Part shown: in pieces, positions 1 to 14,163 of the stretch
Layout: every line of letters starts with the position of its first letter
How positions within the stretch are numbered: the stretch's first letter is position 1
Source of the DNA: Hypericum androsaemum
Lineage: Eukaryota; Streptophyta; Magnoliopsida; Malpighiales; Hypericaceae
Assembly: GCA_963995505.1 (NCBI GenBank)
Contig: OZ023199.1
Span: forward strand, 6,195,906 to 6,259,905
DNA: 64,000 nt
Direction of reading: 5' to 3'
Notes under the pieces: model-generated
The model's database searches: none
Told to the model about the DNA's origin: nothing
What the model saw: the letters and a program-made list of their open reading frames with translations, nothing else
Program-made: the position numbers and the translations under genes

Positions 1-540
1 AGGGGTCTGAGAGTCCGGTGTCTGGTAGTCCACGGTCCGGGGGTCCAGCAGTTCAGTGGTCCGGGGGTCTATAATCTTGTGGTTCGATAGTCCGGGGGTC
101 AGTAGTTGGAGTTCTAGGGGTCAATAGTTCGGTGGTCCGAGGTCTGGGGTCCGGGGGTTCGTGGTTCGCTGGCCCGATGGTCTGGTGGTCCGGGGGTCAG
201 TGGTCTGAGGTCCAGGGGTCTGTGGTTCGGTGGTCTGAGGTCTGGGGTCCGGTGGTCGGGGGTTCCGAGGGTTCGATTGTCCGAGGTCATGGTTCGGTGG
301 TCTGGGATCCGTGATTCGATGGTCCGGGTGTCCTAAGGTTTGGAGGTCTGTGATCCGGTGGTTTGGTCAGGGGGTCAGTCATCCGAGAGTCCGGTGGTCT
401 ATGGTTCGTGGTCCGGGGGTCCATGGTCCGGTAGTTTGGGGGTCGGTGGTTTTGGGTTTTTTGTTTGGGTTTTGGGTTTAGTTTTGGGTTTTTTTTTGTT
501 TGGATTTTGGGTTTGGAATTTCTGTTTGGGGTATTAGTTT
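1..540. repeat. G/T-rich degenerate minisatellite
   Basis: The + strand is a run of degenerate units of about 10-12 bp built on ggtccgggggtc and ggtctgaggtcc, grading after about 440 into tttgggttt-type repeats. The strand bias is extreme (G and T on +). Open frames through it encode only low-complexity W/G/S/V-rich peptide, so no gene is called. It starts before the window, so its full length is unknown. Confidence 0.85.
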
Positions 541-1643
541 TGGGTTTGGGGGTAGTTTAGATATTTCCATGTGACATACCAAACCACGCAAAAAAAAAAG
601 AATCTCCTTTATTATACTAAGATAGTACACGTCAGCTTTAACTAAGTCTACTATATTGTCACATATTTGTCACATCGGATCGAAGATGACATCGTTTCGT
701 GCGCGTTTGGATGGATAGCTACCCTAGATTTGCCCGAAAAATAGTTGGTAAAACTCAAGACTAAATAATCAATTTGAAACCGTCAAAACAAAAAAAAGGT
801 AAGTTATAGGCTAATATAGTGTATGTACTTTTCCCAATACAAAAAATAGGGAGGGATATGGGTGACTAGGGTTACCATTTCGGAAAGGTCGAACCATATT
901 CAGAATCTTGAAATAAAGTTTCGAAATAATTTTTGGAACCTACGGTTACGGTTCTTGAACCACCGATTACACAGTTCTACTTTATTTTATATTAAAAATT
1001 TTTGGAAAAAAAGTAAAATTTGTGTTTCTGTTTAATGTATTAAATTAAATTGCTACGACTTTTACTAAGAGATAATATTTATAAAGAGTAATTAATTATT
1101 AGAGATTAAAAGATAATTGAGAATGAATAATGTAATTTTTGAAGAATGGAATGAAGTATTTATATTAATTTGACGTAAAATTGACTTTATTAAAAAAATT
1201 TAGAAAAAGCAATGATTTTAAAACTTTATGTTATGGTTTCGGAACCAGAACTACCGGTTATAATTCAGGAAAATCAAAACCATAACCGGAACCATCTTAG
1301 GAGATTCGAAGACGGTTTTTGGAACATTGATTACAATTTTGAATCCGATTATTAGAACCTCTGGTTCCACAGTTTGACTGAAACCATGGTCACCCCTAGC
1401 GAGGGAGGTGTCGCGTGCACGGCCACTGCATGTACTAGGCGTCTGTTCACGCAAAGCACACTCCTCCACCCCCACCTGCTTCCATGTAATACTCTCCCTC
1501 CCTCTACTTCCCATTTTCCCCGCCCAAAGCCATTCGCGTTTATCACCCCAGTGGGGATATCGTGGATCGGGTAGGGTTCGGTATTTTTAACCTTCAACGG
1601 CTAAATCGGGAGGAAAAAAAGAGAACCCAAAAACAGAAGAAGG
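541..1643. other. Intergenic DNA, no gene seen
   Basis: AT-rich sequence. Around 880-1370 there are scattered ggaacc/ggttcc words in both orientations, which may be a degraded fold-back transposon, but no clean terminal repeats or target duplication could be set. A GC-richer patch at 1380-1600 has short ORFs on both strands without recognisable protein features. Confidence 0.5.
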
Positions 1644-1729
1644 GGTTACTAGTACTACATCTACTAATGTAACGCCCTGCCAGATTGGTTACTAGTACTA
1701 AATCTACTAATGTAACGCCCCGTGATCCG
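1644..1729. repeat. 43-bp tandem duplication at a Cassandra insertion edge
   Basis: Two copies of about 43 bp lie head to tail (1644-1686 and 1687-1729). Each holds ggttactagtacta, the target sequence ctactaa and the first bases of the Cassandra LTR (tgtaacgccc). The duplicated unit crosses the insertion junction, so it must have formed after the element inserted. Confidence 0.75.
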
Positions 1730-2395
1730 ACCGACTCTCTCCACAGACCAATACGGGCCTTTTCTAGCGTGTTTTGTCCTCACTCACACGTATCCTAGAA
1801 ATGTCTCAGGAGGTCACCCATCCCTGGCCAAACACATTTAACCTTAGAGTTCTCTCAAGATGTGTGCCATAAAAGAAGGTGCACCTTGTTGATATGGATA
1901 GTACCAATCAAATCACTTAAACATTTCAGAACAGTCATTAACGGGGTATCACATTCACCCCTCCTTAAATACGCGACGTCCTCATCGCGCCAAATAGAAT
2001 ACAGAAGAGTCCCAGAAGCATATTTGCTCTGATACTAAATTAACGGGGTATCACATTCACCCCTCCTTAAATACGCAACGTCCTCGTCGCGCCAGACAGA
2101 ATACAGAACAGTCCCAGAAGCATATTTGCTCTGATACTAAATGTAACGTCCCGTGATCCGACCGACTGTCTCCACAGACCAACACAGGTATTTTTCAGCG
2201 TATTTTGTCCTCACTCACACGCATCCCAAAAACTTCTCAGGAGGTCACCCATTCTGATCTTACTCCCGGCCAAACACGCTTAACCTTGGAGTTCTCTCAG
2301 GATGTGTGCCGGAAAAGAAGGTACACCTTGTTGATATGGATAGTACCAATCAAATCACTTAAACGTTTCAGAACAGTCATTAACAGGGTAACACA
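1711..2395 (-). mobile_element. Cassandra TRIM #1 with duplicated internal domain
   Basis: A small non-coding LTR retrotransposon on the minus strand. The 5' LTR is 2142-2395 and the 3' LTR 1711-1953. Both start tgt and end aca when read on -, and a perfect 5-bp target duplication actaa flanks the element (1706-1710 and 2396-2400). Each LTR carries the 5S rRNA-like stretch that marks the Cassandra family, including aggaggtcacccat on + (5S internal promoter region). On -, tagtatcagagc follows the 5' LTR, close to the initiator-Met tRNA primer site. The internal domain occurs twice, 1954-2039 and 2056-2141 (86 bp each), separated by a 16-bp remnant of the LTR start at 2040-2055. Cassandra has no protein of its own and depends on other elements for movement. 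Confidence 0.9.
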
Positions 2396-4947
<2,552 letters not shown>

Positions 4948-5640
4948 AGAAGGTCTAATGCTGGACCCGCCGTCTTTTCTTAGTAACTTGTAGTAGTTAT
5001 GCATAGATTATTGCGTCTGTAGATATCAGCTGCCTTGCGATGTTCCAAGCTATATACATATATATGTGTGGAGGGATTTTTTTTCCTTTTTTCAAAACAT
5101 TACCGAAATTCTCAAAATAAGAAACAAACGATTTTCTCTAAATGGGTAGTTTAAAATAAGGTATATGTTCATTTTAGTATCATTAATGGCGGGAATCGAG
5201 GAGCAAGCAAAAAACAATTTTAGACAAAGTAAATTGGCGAATGAGACTTGGAATATTGCCGGAAAGTTCATGACCTGGAACACAGATGCCGTAGACATCC
5301 TCAAGGATTCCGAGAAACATGTGTTGGCAAAGACCAAACTAAGGTCTTTGATCCTCCTTGAGTTTTCCTTACTGAATTTTTTTTTTGGAGCTGCTTTTGG
5401 GGTTTCTTTTGGAAGAAAACATGGGGTCCTTTGCGTTGTTTTATTTGGGTACACTCATAACCAAACAGCAGCGTTGGATATGTAGGTCTATTCTGGTTGA
5501 TCTATTTTGGTTGAGGGAGTTTAGATTGTATTTATCTTGTAATTAGCTATTTTGATAGTTATTAATTTTGCTCCCAATGTGATGTATTTATCTTGGTGTA
5601 ATTACTCTTGGGATTTTGTAATAAAATTTTACTTATTAAA
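4948..5640 (+). other. Unidentified transcribed-looking stretch with poly(A)-like end
   Basis: A 106-codon frame at 5165-5485 has no match I recognise and no clear start context. The segment ends with ttttgtaataaaattttacttattaaaaaaaa (5615-5645), a form common at the 3' ends of plant LINEs and retroposed transcripts. It may be the 3' end of a truncated LINE or a retrocopy. No function is proposed. Confidence 0.3.
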
Positions 5641-8160
5641 AAAAATACTATGTGGTTTAACTGTGTCTTTCTTGTGATGGAAGTTTTAACTCTAATTTAA
5701 AAAATATAAAACCTTGGTTTTGCAGCACTAAAGCTCTAAATTGAAACACAAAAATCTCATATCCAAAAAATGGAAATAAGTTGTAATCGTTGCTAGATAA
5801 TCCTAGAGGTCACCACATTAATTATACAAATAACTTTACCTGAAATGTTAAGTAGTGGAAACACGAGAGGAATTCCATTCGAGGACAGGATAGATCCACT
5901 ATGTCCTACGGGAACTGACGCGACTTTATCCGGTAGTACCCAACCGCACGAACGTAAAGATAGTTTAAAGAATTTCTGTAAAACTAGAAAAATTGTCAAA
6001 TGCTAGAATTGAACCAAGTTTGTCAAGCACTTTGACATTAATATTAAACATAAGCCAGATTTGTCCAAAAATTTTCATTTTCTAGAAAACCGCTCACTAA
6101 TGCAGTTTTTTACAAAAAAAAAAGGACCTCTTCCAGGCACGATTTCAAATTCAGTAGATACTACATAAAAAATGTCCATACGGAAGGGACTAAATTTGGG
6201 TTGTCAGATTTAATTGTCTTTAAATCTAATGGTCAATAACCTATCATGTGATATTGGTTTGTACGTGAAGTAATATTGATTTGTGTGTATAATAATATTG
6301 GTTTGCGTTAGTCCATCGATGGGGACAAGATTGTCCCCACTTTATGGCATTTTTTTTATAGAAATACTTTATGGCATTTTTTTGGAAAACCGGAAAACGG
6401 TCCTATGTCCGTTTTTTGGAAAACGCCCACCTAGCTCATTTATTGGCACATCACCGGAATGAGAATAAATTTTTTCTTGTTATCCTATTTAGAGAAAACA
6501 TTTATTTCCACGTCATGCAAGAAAATTACGCATATCTTTAGAAAATGAGATAAGCGTGTCTCTTCAATCTAATCGCATGGGTGTTATCAACTTAAAATAA
6601 AAAAAATCTTCTGACTGATGTGATGATGTACTAATAACCTGATACCTAACTGGATTGTACTTCTTCTAAAAAAACTGGATTGTACTTGCCCATAAAAAAT
6701 ACTTGATTGCACTTTTTTTTGAGGAACAGGTTAATTTGCCATTTATATGCTATAAGATCTTAGGTTTTTTTTATATCTAAAACTTTACTACCTATCAAAA
6801 AATGCCGTCAAATGCGCACGAGTGAGATCGGATTGAGTAGAGACTAAAGAAAAGTTGTCTCCAAGTAGGGACTAAATTTTGGGCCGTCAGATTCGATTGT
6901 AAGAAAATATTTTTAAATCTGATGGTCAATAACCTATCTGGTGATAATATTTTGTATGTGAAGTGATATTTGTTTGCAGTGTAATGTTATTGGTCTAATA
7001 TTTGTTGGTTTGCATGTGAAGTGATATTGGTTTGCATGTGGCCGTGATATTAATTTTCTTTAGTCCCCGCACGAGTATACTATACCACTAGTGCCATTAA
7101 GTGAGACTGGATTGAGTGAGAACTAAATAAAACTTGTCCCCAATTGAGGACTACACATGCAAATCAATATCATTTCACAGACAAACCAATATCACTACAC
7201 ATGTAAACCAATATCACGGCAAACCAATATCACGACAAATCAATATCACTACACATCCAAACCAATATCTAAACAAACCAATATCTTTTTAGTTCCCATG
7301 GATATGACCACCAAATCCGTTCCCGCCGTTAAGCACTACGCATCTTCCACGTACATATGGCCTAAAATAATATATGAAAATACATAAAAAAAAGAGTAAA
7401 TTGCTAAGGTTCCTTCGAATAACATTCTTAAAGTCATAACTGTTACTATCAACTTTTAAAAAAAATAATCTATATGCCTGAAATAGGCAGGTTCAAACAT
7501 CTACTAGGACTTTCAAAATATCTCATCCCCAGTTCAGTGAATTCTTCTTTCTCTACCAAACTTTGGCTTCTCAAAGCCTGAAGGATCGGATATAGACGGG
7601 TAAGACCAGTCCGTACTTAAATTTCTTCCGTAATTTTTAACTTAATACACTTCTGAATTCTAGGTCGGAACACAATGAAAGTAAGTGGATTCCACATCGA
7701 AAACAAAACTTGGGAGTTAGGTAAAGCAAATGAAGCAAAAAAGAGTAACTCCTTTTTCGTGGCTGCACTCATTTGATCCCCATGCAACTAGGTTCAGTAG
7801 ATGAACACCTTAGCATCTAACTTTTCCTAATATTATTCGTTTTCTTCAGGCCAACAGCATGCCAATTTAAAAAACGGACCTCTAGGCAACCAGAATTTCC
7901 TTGGTTTCTCCTTCGGACCGGAAATTTTTTAACAATTATTTTATTATTAATTATATTTAGCATTGAAATACTAAATAATATAAATACTCTAATTTTATTA
8001 ACAAAATTTATCATTTAAAAATGTCAATTCTAATTTAATCATTTTTAATCTAACATAACTCACAAAACATGTCAAAGGGTACTTAGTCCAATGGTACAAG
8101 CATAATAATGAGTTGATGGAGTTTAGGATTCAATTTCTTACATTTGTAATCTTGGTTTAA
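5641..8160. other. AT-rich intergenic DNA with two copies of an unclassified repeat
   Basis: The sequence gggactaaattt-gg-cgtcagattyrattgt followed by aatctratggtcaataacctatc occurs at about 6187-6245 and again at 6868-6940, each followed by repeated gatattggtttg words. Both lie near tgtccc(c)a blocks. This looks like a dispersed non-autonomous element present twice, but termini were not resolved. Around 8070-8140 a tRNA-like pattern (tagtccaatggtacaag ... gtttaggattcaa) may be a SINE. No gene is seen. Confidence 0.45.
7150..7295. repeat. VNTR of about 18-23 bp units (aaaccaatatcac)
   Basis: About seven imperfect units of (a)caaaccaatatcac(t/g)acacatgt. The same word is present in reverse complement (gatattggtttgcatgtg) at about 6250-6310 and 6990-7050, so the unit lies in both orientations around the locus. 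Open frames through it are repeat artefacts. Confidence 0.7.
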
Positions 8161-8167
8161 AAAAAAC

Positions 8168-8518
8168 TCAAAAAACATTTTTTCCCAAATATATTTGGGT
8201 AGTTCGGTCTAACCGGATTGTTCGATCATTGATCACCGGTCCAATCGTTCTTCAAATTTTTTTATAAAAAATACACGGCCTCATTATTAGGTCACGATCA
8301 GACCAGACCTTTCTAACAGGGAGCAACCAAGATAATATTTACATACACAAAACTCAAGAAACATTTTTTTCAAAAATATTTGTTCGATCAAACCAGATGG
8401 TTTGACCATTGATCACCGGTTCAATCGTTGGCCAAATTTTTGTATAAAAAAAAACCGGCCTTATTATTAGGTTAAGTTCTGATCAGTCAGATCTTTGTAA
8501 TAGGGGGCAACCAAGATG
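8168..8518. repeat. Tandem direct repeat, two units of about 180 bp
   Basis: The stretch from actcaaaaaacatttttt through gatcaccggtccaatcgttc to gggagcaaccaagat (about 8168-8334) recurs diverged at about 8350-8518 (actcaagaaacattttttt, gatcaccggttcaatcgttg, gggggcaaccaagatga). Divergence suggests an old duplication. No coding potential. Confidence 0.7.
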
Positions 8519-8669
8519 AAATGCCCCTCAACTATTTTATTCTTTTGGGACCGTTCTCCTCGTTTGCGTTCTACTGTTTATTCTCATTTATACCACCTGA
8601 TCATTCCAAGCCACAAGACGGGGACTAGATGTAGATCGTAGCAACCAAATTAAGTACCAATTCTTATAG

Positions 8670-9090
8670 TTAATCTCTCGGGAGGTAGCTGTCAAAATTA
8701 GTGTTGAGTGGGATGATGAGCATGTTACGGTGGTTAATATTATCAAGTAAGTTGTTGTAATGCCCAATAATTTGGGGGTGCTTCCTCCTAATTGATTCTC
8801 TGCTCTTAGTTTTTCTGGTGCCGAGATCATTGTGGTATGTCGATGCTTGACTCTATTGGAGAGCATTCGATTTGTAATTCGTCGGATGGATGCTGCTCCT
8901 CTGGACAACACAAGATTATTTATGCAGTTGATTTTTTGTTTGATTGCATCTGTAATCTTGACTTTATGCTCAAGTGAGTTCTTTCATGAAAATTTTTGTT
9001 TCAGGTTGTAATCTCATGTAAACCCATGTATATGTAAATATTTCATGCTTTATATATAATCCAAATCCACTTATCAGAAAAAAAATTCTT
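8670..9090 (+). pseudogene. Unidentified degraded coding remnant with 3' tail
   Basis: One + frame reads through with only two stops (TAA near 8748, TGA near 8793) and has protein-like composition, for example SREVAVKISVEWDDEHV, VVMPNNLGVLPP, FSGAEIIVVCRCLTLLES and RRMDAAPLDNTRLFMQ, ending in a hydrophobic stretch. It is followed by tttatatataatccaaatccacttatcagaaaaaaaa, resembling a retroposed 3' end. I do not recognise the family. It may be a processed gene fragment or part of a LINE-borne domain. Confidence 0.35.
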
Positions 9091-9616
9091 ATAGTTAATC
9101 AATTAATCTTACCAATCTTACCCACTTGAGAAAGCTGGAATATATGTTTATAGTATTAAGGTTATTAGGTTCATTGGTTGCTGATTTAAGGTTACAAAAT
9201 TTTTTTTTTTATAACGATATCGTATAGTGTCTGATATTTTAAGATATCCAAAAAAAAGGTTGGGAAAAGGAGCCTTAAAGCTAATAAAGGTTCGATCACA
9301 GCACCTGTGGTTGTGGCTCATCTTGGAATAATCAAGTTGGAGGGTCGAAAAATAAAGAACAAGTATGAGTTAGAAACTATTCAAATATGAACACACACAT
9401 TGCAATATGCAGTGAATTAGTGATGTTTTATAGAGAAAGGTTTCTTCTGTAGTTATTTGGTCTAATGACACAGAACGTAAAATGATTTGACGAAATTACA
9501 TGGTTCAAATTTCACGAGGTGTAATTATTAGTATAAAAATTAATTTTGGGATCATAAATTGTTGTTATCTCATTTGTCACGTTATTTTGGCATATAAAAG
9601 CGCAAATTTGATATGT
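9091..9616. other. Intergenic, no feature
   Basis: AT-rich unique-looking sequence between the coding remnant and the LARD element. No open frame, repeat or regulatory motif could be supported. Confidence 0.5.
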
Positions 9617-10244
9617 GCATTTGTTGAGGTACAAAAATAATCTCGGCATTGTCAACATATTTCGAGGTACTCAGTGTGGTCTCAAAGTGAGCGGGTGGCC
9701 GGTGACCGATGTGGTCCTAAAGTGACTGGTAGGCGGTATTGTCTCAAAACGATCACTTTCGGTTTTGAGTTGGAAAGAGATTGTCGATGGTCTCCCCTCC
9801 ATCAAGTTCGATGACAGTCTTACTTGGTCGAAATCGGCAACGATAGACCACTTTATTGTGCTGTCTTTTGTTCACTTCAGCTTGTCTTTGGATGAAAACG
9901 TCTTTCCGTAGTAAATTGGTCGTTATTTTAGACTCATAGGTTAGAATGAGGAGATTTTTATGGCTATGAAAAGGCGAGACATGTATGTACAACTTTGTTT
10001 CGAGGAGCCTTGCCTAATTCAGATCAAAACTGGGTCTAAACAAAGTGCCAAATCCCGGTGTTAGCTTGCTCGATGAGTTTTTATGGACTTTGGTATATCG
10101 GCTATAGCTTTTGACTTGGGCATCAAATTGAGCTGATTCCTTTACCTATAAAAAGATAAGACCAAGGGCTACAACTTTGTAGTTACGACTTCTTCAGATT
10201 CAAAGCAGAGGTAGTCAAAAATCCATTTGAAAATGAGCTCGCTC

Positions 10245-10960
10245 ACCTACTCTCACTTCGTGCTCAGCTCGCTCGCTCACTCTCACTCTCACCTCGCTTG
10301 CTTGCTCACTCTCACTAGCCCGGTCAGCCTACTTGGTTTCTCGGTCTCGCTCACTCACTCATCCCTGCTTGCTTGCTTGTGCTCGCCTGCCTGTGAACGC
10401 TTGTGCACTCGCTCACCCGTCGTTCGCTCACCCAAGGTTGATCGCTCGCTCTCTTGCATCCGCTTGCTTGCTCGCTTGCACTTGCTTGCCGATCGTTTGT
10501 GCTTGCTCGCTTGCACTTGCTTACCACTTGCTCACTTGCCACTCACTCGCTTGCACTTGCTTGTCGCTCGCTTGTTTGCACTTACTAGTCGCTCGCTCGC
10601 TTGTACTTATTTGCTGCTCGCTCATTGTTAGCTCGCTTGCCCGTGTGCACTTGCTTGCTCGTTTGTGCTCACTCACTCATGAACGCTCGCTCGTCCACAT
10701 GTACTTGCTTGCTCACTCATTTTTGCTCGCTCGCTCGTTCGCCCGCTTGCGCTCGCTCGCCCGTCTGCTTGCTGCTCGCTCGCTTGCACATGTTTGCCGC
10801 TCGCTCGCCCTCGTGCACTTCCTTGCTCGCTTATTTGTGCTTGCTCACTCATGAACGCTCGCTCGCCCGCGTGCACTTACTCGCTCGCTCATTTATGCTC
10901 GCTCACTCATGAATGCTCGCTCATTCATTCGCCTGCTTGAGCTTGCTCGCCCGCCCGCCA
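10245..10960 (+). repeat. LTR-embedded minisatellite, 5' copy
   Basis: Short units of gctcgctcgc / ttgcacttgctt repeated for about 700 bp. All three + frames and parts of the - strand stay open because the unit lacks stops, giving Leu/Ala/Cys/Ser-rich pseudo-proteins. The array differs in length and order from that in the 3' LTR. Confidence 0.85.
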
Positions 10961-11525
10961 GCTTGGGCTAGCTCACTCTTGACTCATTCGTTCGATTTCA
11001 TTTTGCTCACATGCTCCCATTAGAGCTCGTTCTCGTTGGGCTTTAGGGAGTTTGCATGTGGAGAGTACTTGCTTGGGCTTGGTGGAGCTCGCCCGTGAAG
11101 TGCTCGTTTGGGCTTGGTCGTGCCCGAGTCCAGAGTTCGCTTGGGCTTAATAAGTCCATCTCTCTCTGGCCCAGTTGGAGAGCGGTGTTATTTTGGTAGA
11201 ATGTTCGAGAAGGAACGAGATGATCAAGAATTTCCTATATTGAGGCAGAATCTCAAAGATTTGGTCGGTATCTGGAATATTCAATCTAGGCCGAGATTGC
11301 TTGGGACGCACGGCCTATTGTGCTTGTTTAGGAAGCGGATCACTTCATTTTGGGAAGTCAGTTTGGTTTGCCGGTGTCAGATCGAATCAAATCTTGTCAC
11401 ATTTGACAATAGTCATAAGTTGGCAGATTTGACGAGATTCATTCTTTATTGAAGTTGATTTTCTAGGACCAGATCTTGGAGGCGGTTAGGGTTTTTTCAT
11501 GACTCGGGGCTAGGTCGGCATTCTC

Positions 11526-11533
11526 TATATAAG
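11526..11533 (+). promoter_or_regulatory. TATA box of the 5' LTR
   Basis: tatataag in ttctctatataaggacagctt, conserved in the 3' LTR near 16241 and in the related element at 18493. Its position upstream of the LTR end fits an LTR promoter. Confidence 0.5.
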
Positions 11534-11679
11534 GACAGCTTGGGCAAAGGAAGACCACTCCGGACCGTCTCGGGTTTTCTTAGTATTCTTCTACCCCTTT
11601 TACTTGAAACATATTTTTGGCACGCTCAGTGGGATTAAGGAGGGCATCTGAGAAGGCGGTCTAACTTTTCTCAACCAAG

Positions 11680-13400
11680 ATGTCCAAGAACAATGCTACT
11701 CAAGCTAACTCCAAGGACGTGGCACCAACCTTTTCTCAGCCACCCGTTGGGAAGAACTCATCCAATGCGGCTCCCAACAAGGAGGCGGCACTGCTTCCCT
11801 CTCAATAACATGTTGGGAGGAACTCATCCAACTTGGCTTATACTAAAGAGCTGGCCTTCCCTACTACCCAGGCAGGTGTTGGGAGAAACACCGCCAACAC
11901 GGCTCCACTCAACGAGCTAGTTGATCAACTCGCTACTATGGTGGGTACGCTCGAGTCTATCGCCACTGAGATGTACAAGATGTAGCGGGATAACAAAGAG
12001 CATCGATAAAGTCTCGAGAAGGCGATGAGAAGTAGCAATGAAATCTTGATGCAAGGCGATGAGTCCTATCAGAGACTCTCCAACCAACCCCAAGGAGTTT
12101 GAAACTATATGGATGAAGCACTTTGGCAAACGTCCCTCGGACCCGATATTGGTAAGGCACATATAGGGCCATCGTCCCTCTCTCAGCCTACTTCGGGACA
12201 ACCGGTGTTGTCATTACCTTATCGTGATGCCAAGACTCAGGACTTCACAAGTCTACTTAGCCGACCCCCATCGGTTGAGACTTTTGATTAATCAAAGGTG
12301 CGAGAGCCTTCTACACGTGAGGAGACCCAAAAAGATTTCTTTGGGTGATATGAGACGGTGACGGCTGACGATGGGAAATATGAGATGGTGACGGCTAACG
12401 ACATTGCTCATGTTCTGACACTATCGCCTTGATTCATGAGGTTGGACCAAGAGGAATTGGACCCAGACTTTCCTACTCCTGAGCCGGCTCCTCAGTTCGT
12501 TATGTGGGGGTAAGAGGAGCGCGATGAAGATGACGTCCATCATCAACAGAAGTTTGGATCTATCCAACAATAAGGGACGAAAGGATTATCCCAACTTCCT
12601 TATTCTGAGGGCTTCGATTCATATCAACACCCCGACAAGCAACCATCAATCGACCCCCACGTAAGTACATCTGTTGCTATGGTTGGCCTCTAACGAAGCC
12701 AAAAGGGAGAAAGGCTAAGGCAAAGGAAGGCCGACCCTAAGACTCTGTGGACAAGACTCGAGGGACAACAAAGGTCGCCCGATAATGGTGTCTCAAAGGC
12801 TCGAATATCCTTTCATCCGAATGGAGCCGATAGTCCTAAACAAGGAAAGGCTGAACCCAAGACCCAGAGGGAAAGACTCGAGGAGCAAGGATGGCCAGAC
12901 CCTTAGAAAGTAAAGGTTGATCCTAAAACCCAGGGGGCAAGACTCAGGGGGCAAAGATGACCACCCGATAGCGGCATCCTAAAAACTCAGAAGTTATACC
13001 GTCAGAGGGAAGCCAATGAGGCTTGGACGATCTACCATCCCCGTATCAAGGTGGACCTTCAAGATGGGTCAAACCTATGCTAGTATGCCTTCAACCAGCT
13101 TAGAGATAAGAGAGTCACCGCTGAGCCACCAACACAAGACGTCCTCACTAAGACCCAGAGGCGTCATCTTGAGAGAAAGGTCCAGAAGTGGAAACAAGTC
13201 ATCAAAGACCTCGAAAGGCAACTTGCGGAGCAAAGAACCAAGTTGGAGGAACAAAATATCCTCCTAGCTTACCCATAAATTAAACACCAATCGGCTTCAA
13301 CTCAAGGCTGGGCCAAGGAGGTTGAAGCCTCTAAGGCAAAGAAGCACATCAAGGAGGTTCGACGAAAGGCACCCGCTGACCAACAAAAGAAGTTGATCTG
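11680..13400 (+). pseudogene. Decayed gag region of element 1
   Basis: A start at 11680 (MSKNNATQANSKDVAP) opens a frame that soon ends; the coding trace then passes through several frames with stops. At about 13141-13275 a coiled-coil-like segment reads LTKTQRRHLERKVQK, then ERQLAEQRTKLEEQN, before a stop. A charged, Gln/Lys-rich linker of this kind sits between gag and protease in Tat-lineage elements. No zinc knuckle was seen. This region cannot give one gag protein. Confidence 0.6.
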
Positions 13401-14163
13401 CAAGTGGGTACCCAAGGTGCAAACTAAGGTCCATATGAGAGAAGACTGCCCTCAAGAGGATGAGAAGGAGATCGACTGGAAGGAAAAAGATGTCTCGGTC
13501 GCTCTTGATATTGGTTATGTAAAGTTTTTAGACTTCTCAGATAAGGTATCGATCAACAAGGTGTTCACCCTCTCACCCATCTTTAGGCTAAAACTCAACC
13601 AACCCAACCGTTTGGAGAGGGACGGGAGTGAGGAAGATACACCTGAGTCTCAGATAGGAAAGATGTCCTCTGTCGTTCTTATGGTGGAAGCCTTCAATGG
13701 TGATGTCACCATTATGAGGCCAACCCAAAGAATGGGCGAACACAAGAAACCTCTCTACATCACGGCTCATATCCTTGGAAAACTGATCGAGAGAGTACTC
13801 ATGGATGACATGGGTGTGGTGAACACTTTTCTTCAGTTGCTCCTCTGGGAACGTAATAAGGAGACTGAGGATGTCAGTCCATCTGGTATAGTCATGACCA
13901 ACCTTGTTGAGAAAGGGCGAGACTTAATCCGCTCCAGTCTGATAATTCCATCTTGCAACTACCGATGTATAATTCGGTGGAAGTCAGGCGGGAAGGTAGA
14001 GATTACGATGGCCGACGCATGTCCATTCATCTCGGCCATATGCTACACAGAGGCAGACTTTTATGATGGGTTCATAGTGCCAACAAGGGTGGCCTGGACC
14101 AGCGTAGATGACCGGTTTTCCTGGGATGTGGGCTCGTTTGAGCGGGGTGTCCTTTTAGTCTGA
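13393..14163 (+). pseudogene. Gag-protease junction remnant of element 1 (256-codon open frame)
   Basis: An uninterrupted frame, preceded in frame by KEVRRKAPADQQKKLICKW without an obvious start. The middle part, HKKPLYITAHILGKLIERV followed by LMDDMGVVN, lines up with retrotransposon aspartic protease, where a D-(S/G)-G-(A/S) catalytic motif is expected. Here the motif is D-D-M-G, so the active site is lost. The C-terminal part has no family I can name. The length open is notable but the missing catalytic residues argue against an active enzyme. Confidence 0.55.

Larger units (their letters stand above)
9622..11611 (+). repeat. 5' LTR of element 1
   Basis: Homologous to 14425-16449 along its length. 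It contains the gctcgctcgcttgcacttgc minisatellite in its centre and a TATA-like tatataag at 11526-11533, followed about 80 bp later by the LTR end. Confidence 0.85.

Noticed and set aside
132..537. Two Trp/Gly/Val-rich + ORFs
   Set aside because: Translation of the ggtccgggggtc minisatellite.
6990..7295. CRISPR-like array at the aaaccaatatcac repeats
   Set aside because: Units are imperfect, spacers are not unique, and the context is plant nuclear DNA; it is a VNTR.
10227..10912. Overlapping ORFs of 100-173 codons, rich in Leu, Ala, Cys and Ser, on both strands
   Set aside because: They arise because the gctcgctcgcttgc minisatellite has no stop codons in several frames; the same occurs in the 3' LTR copy at 15032-15706.
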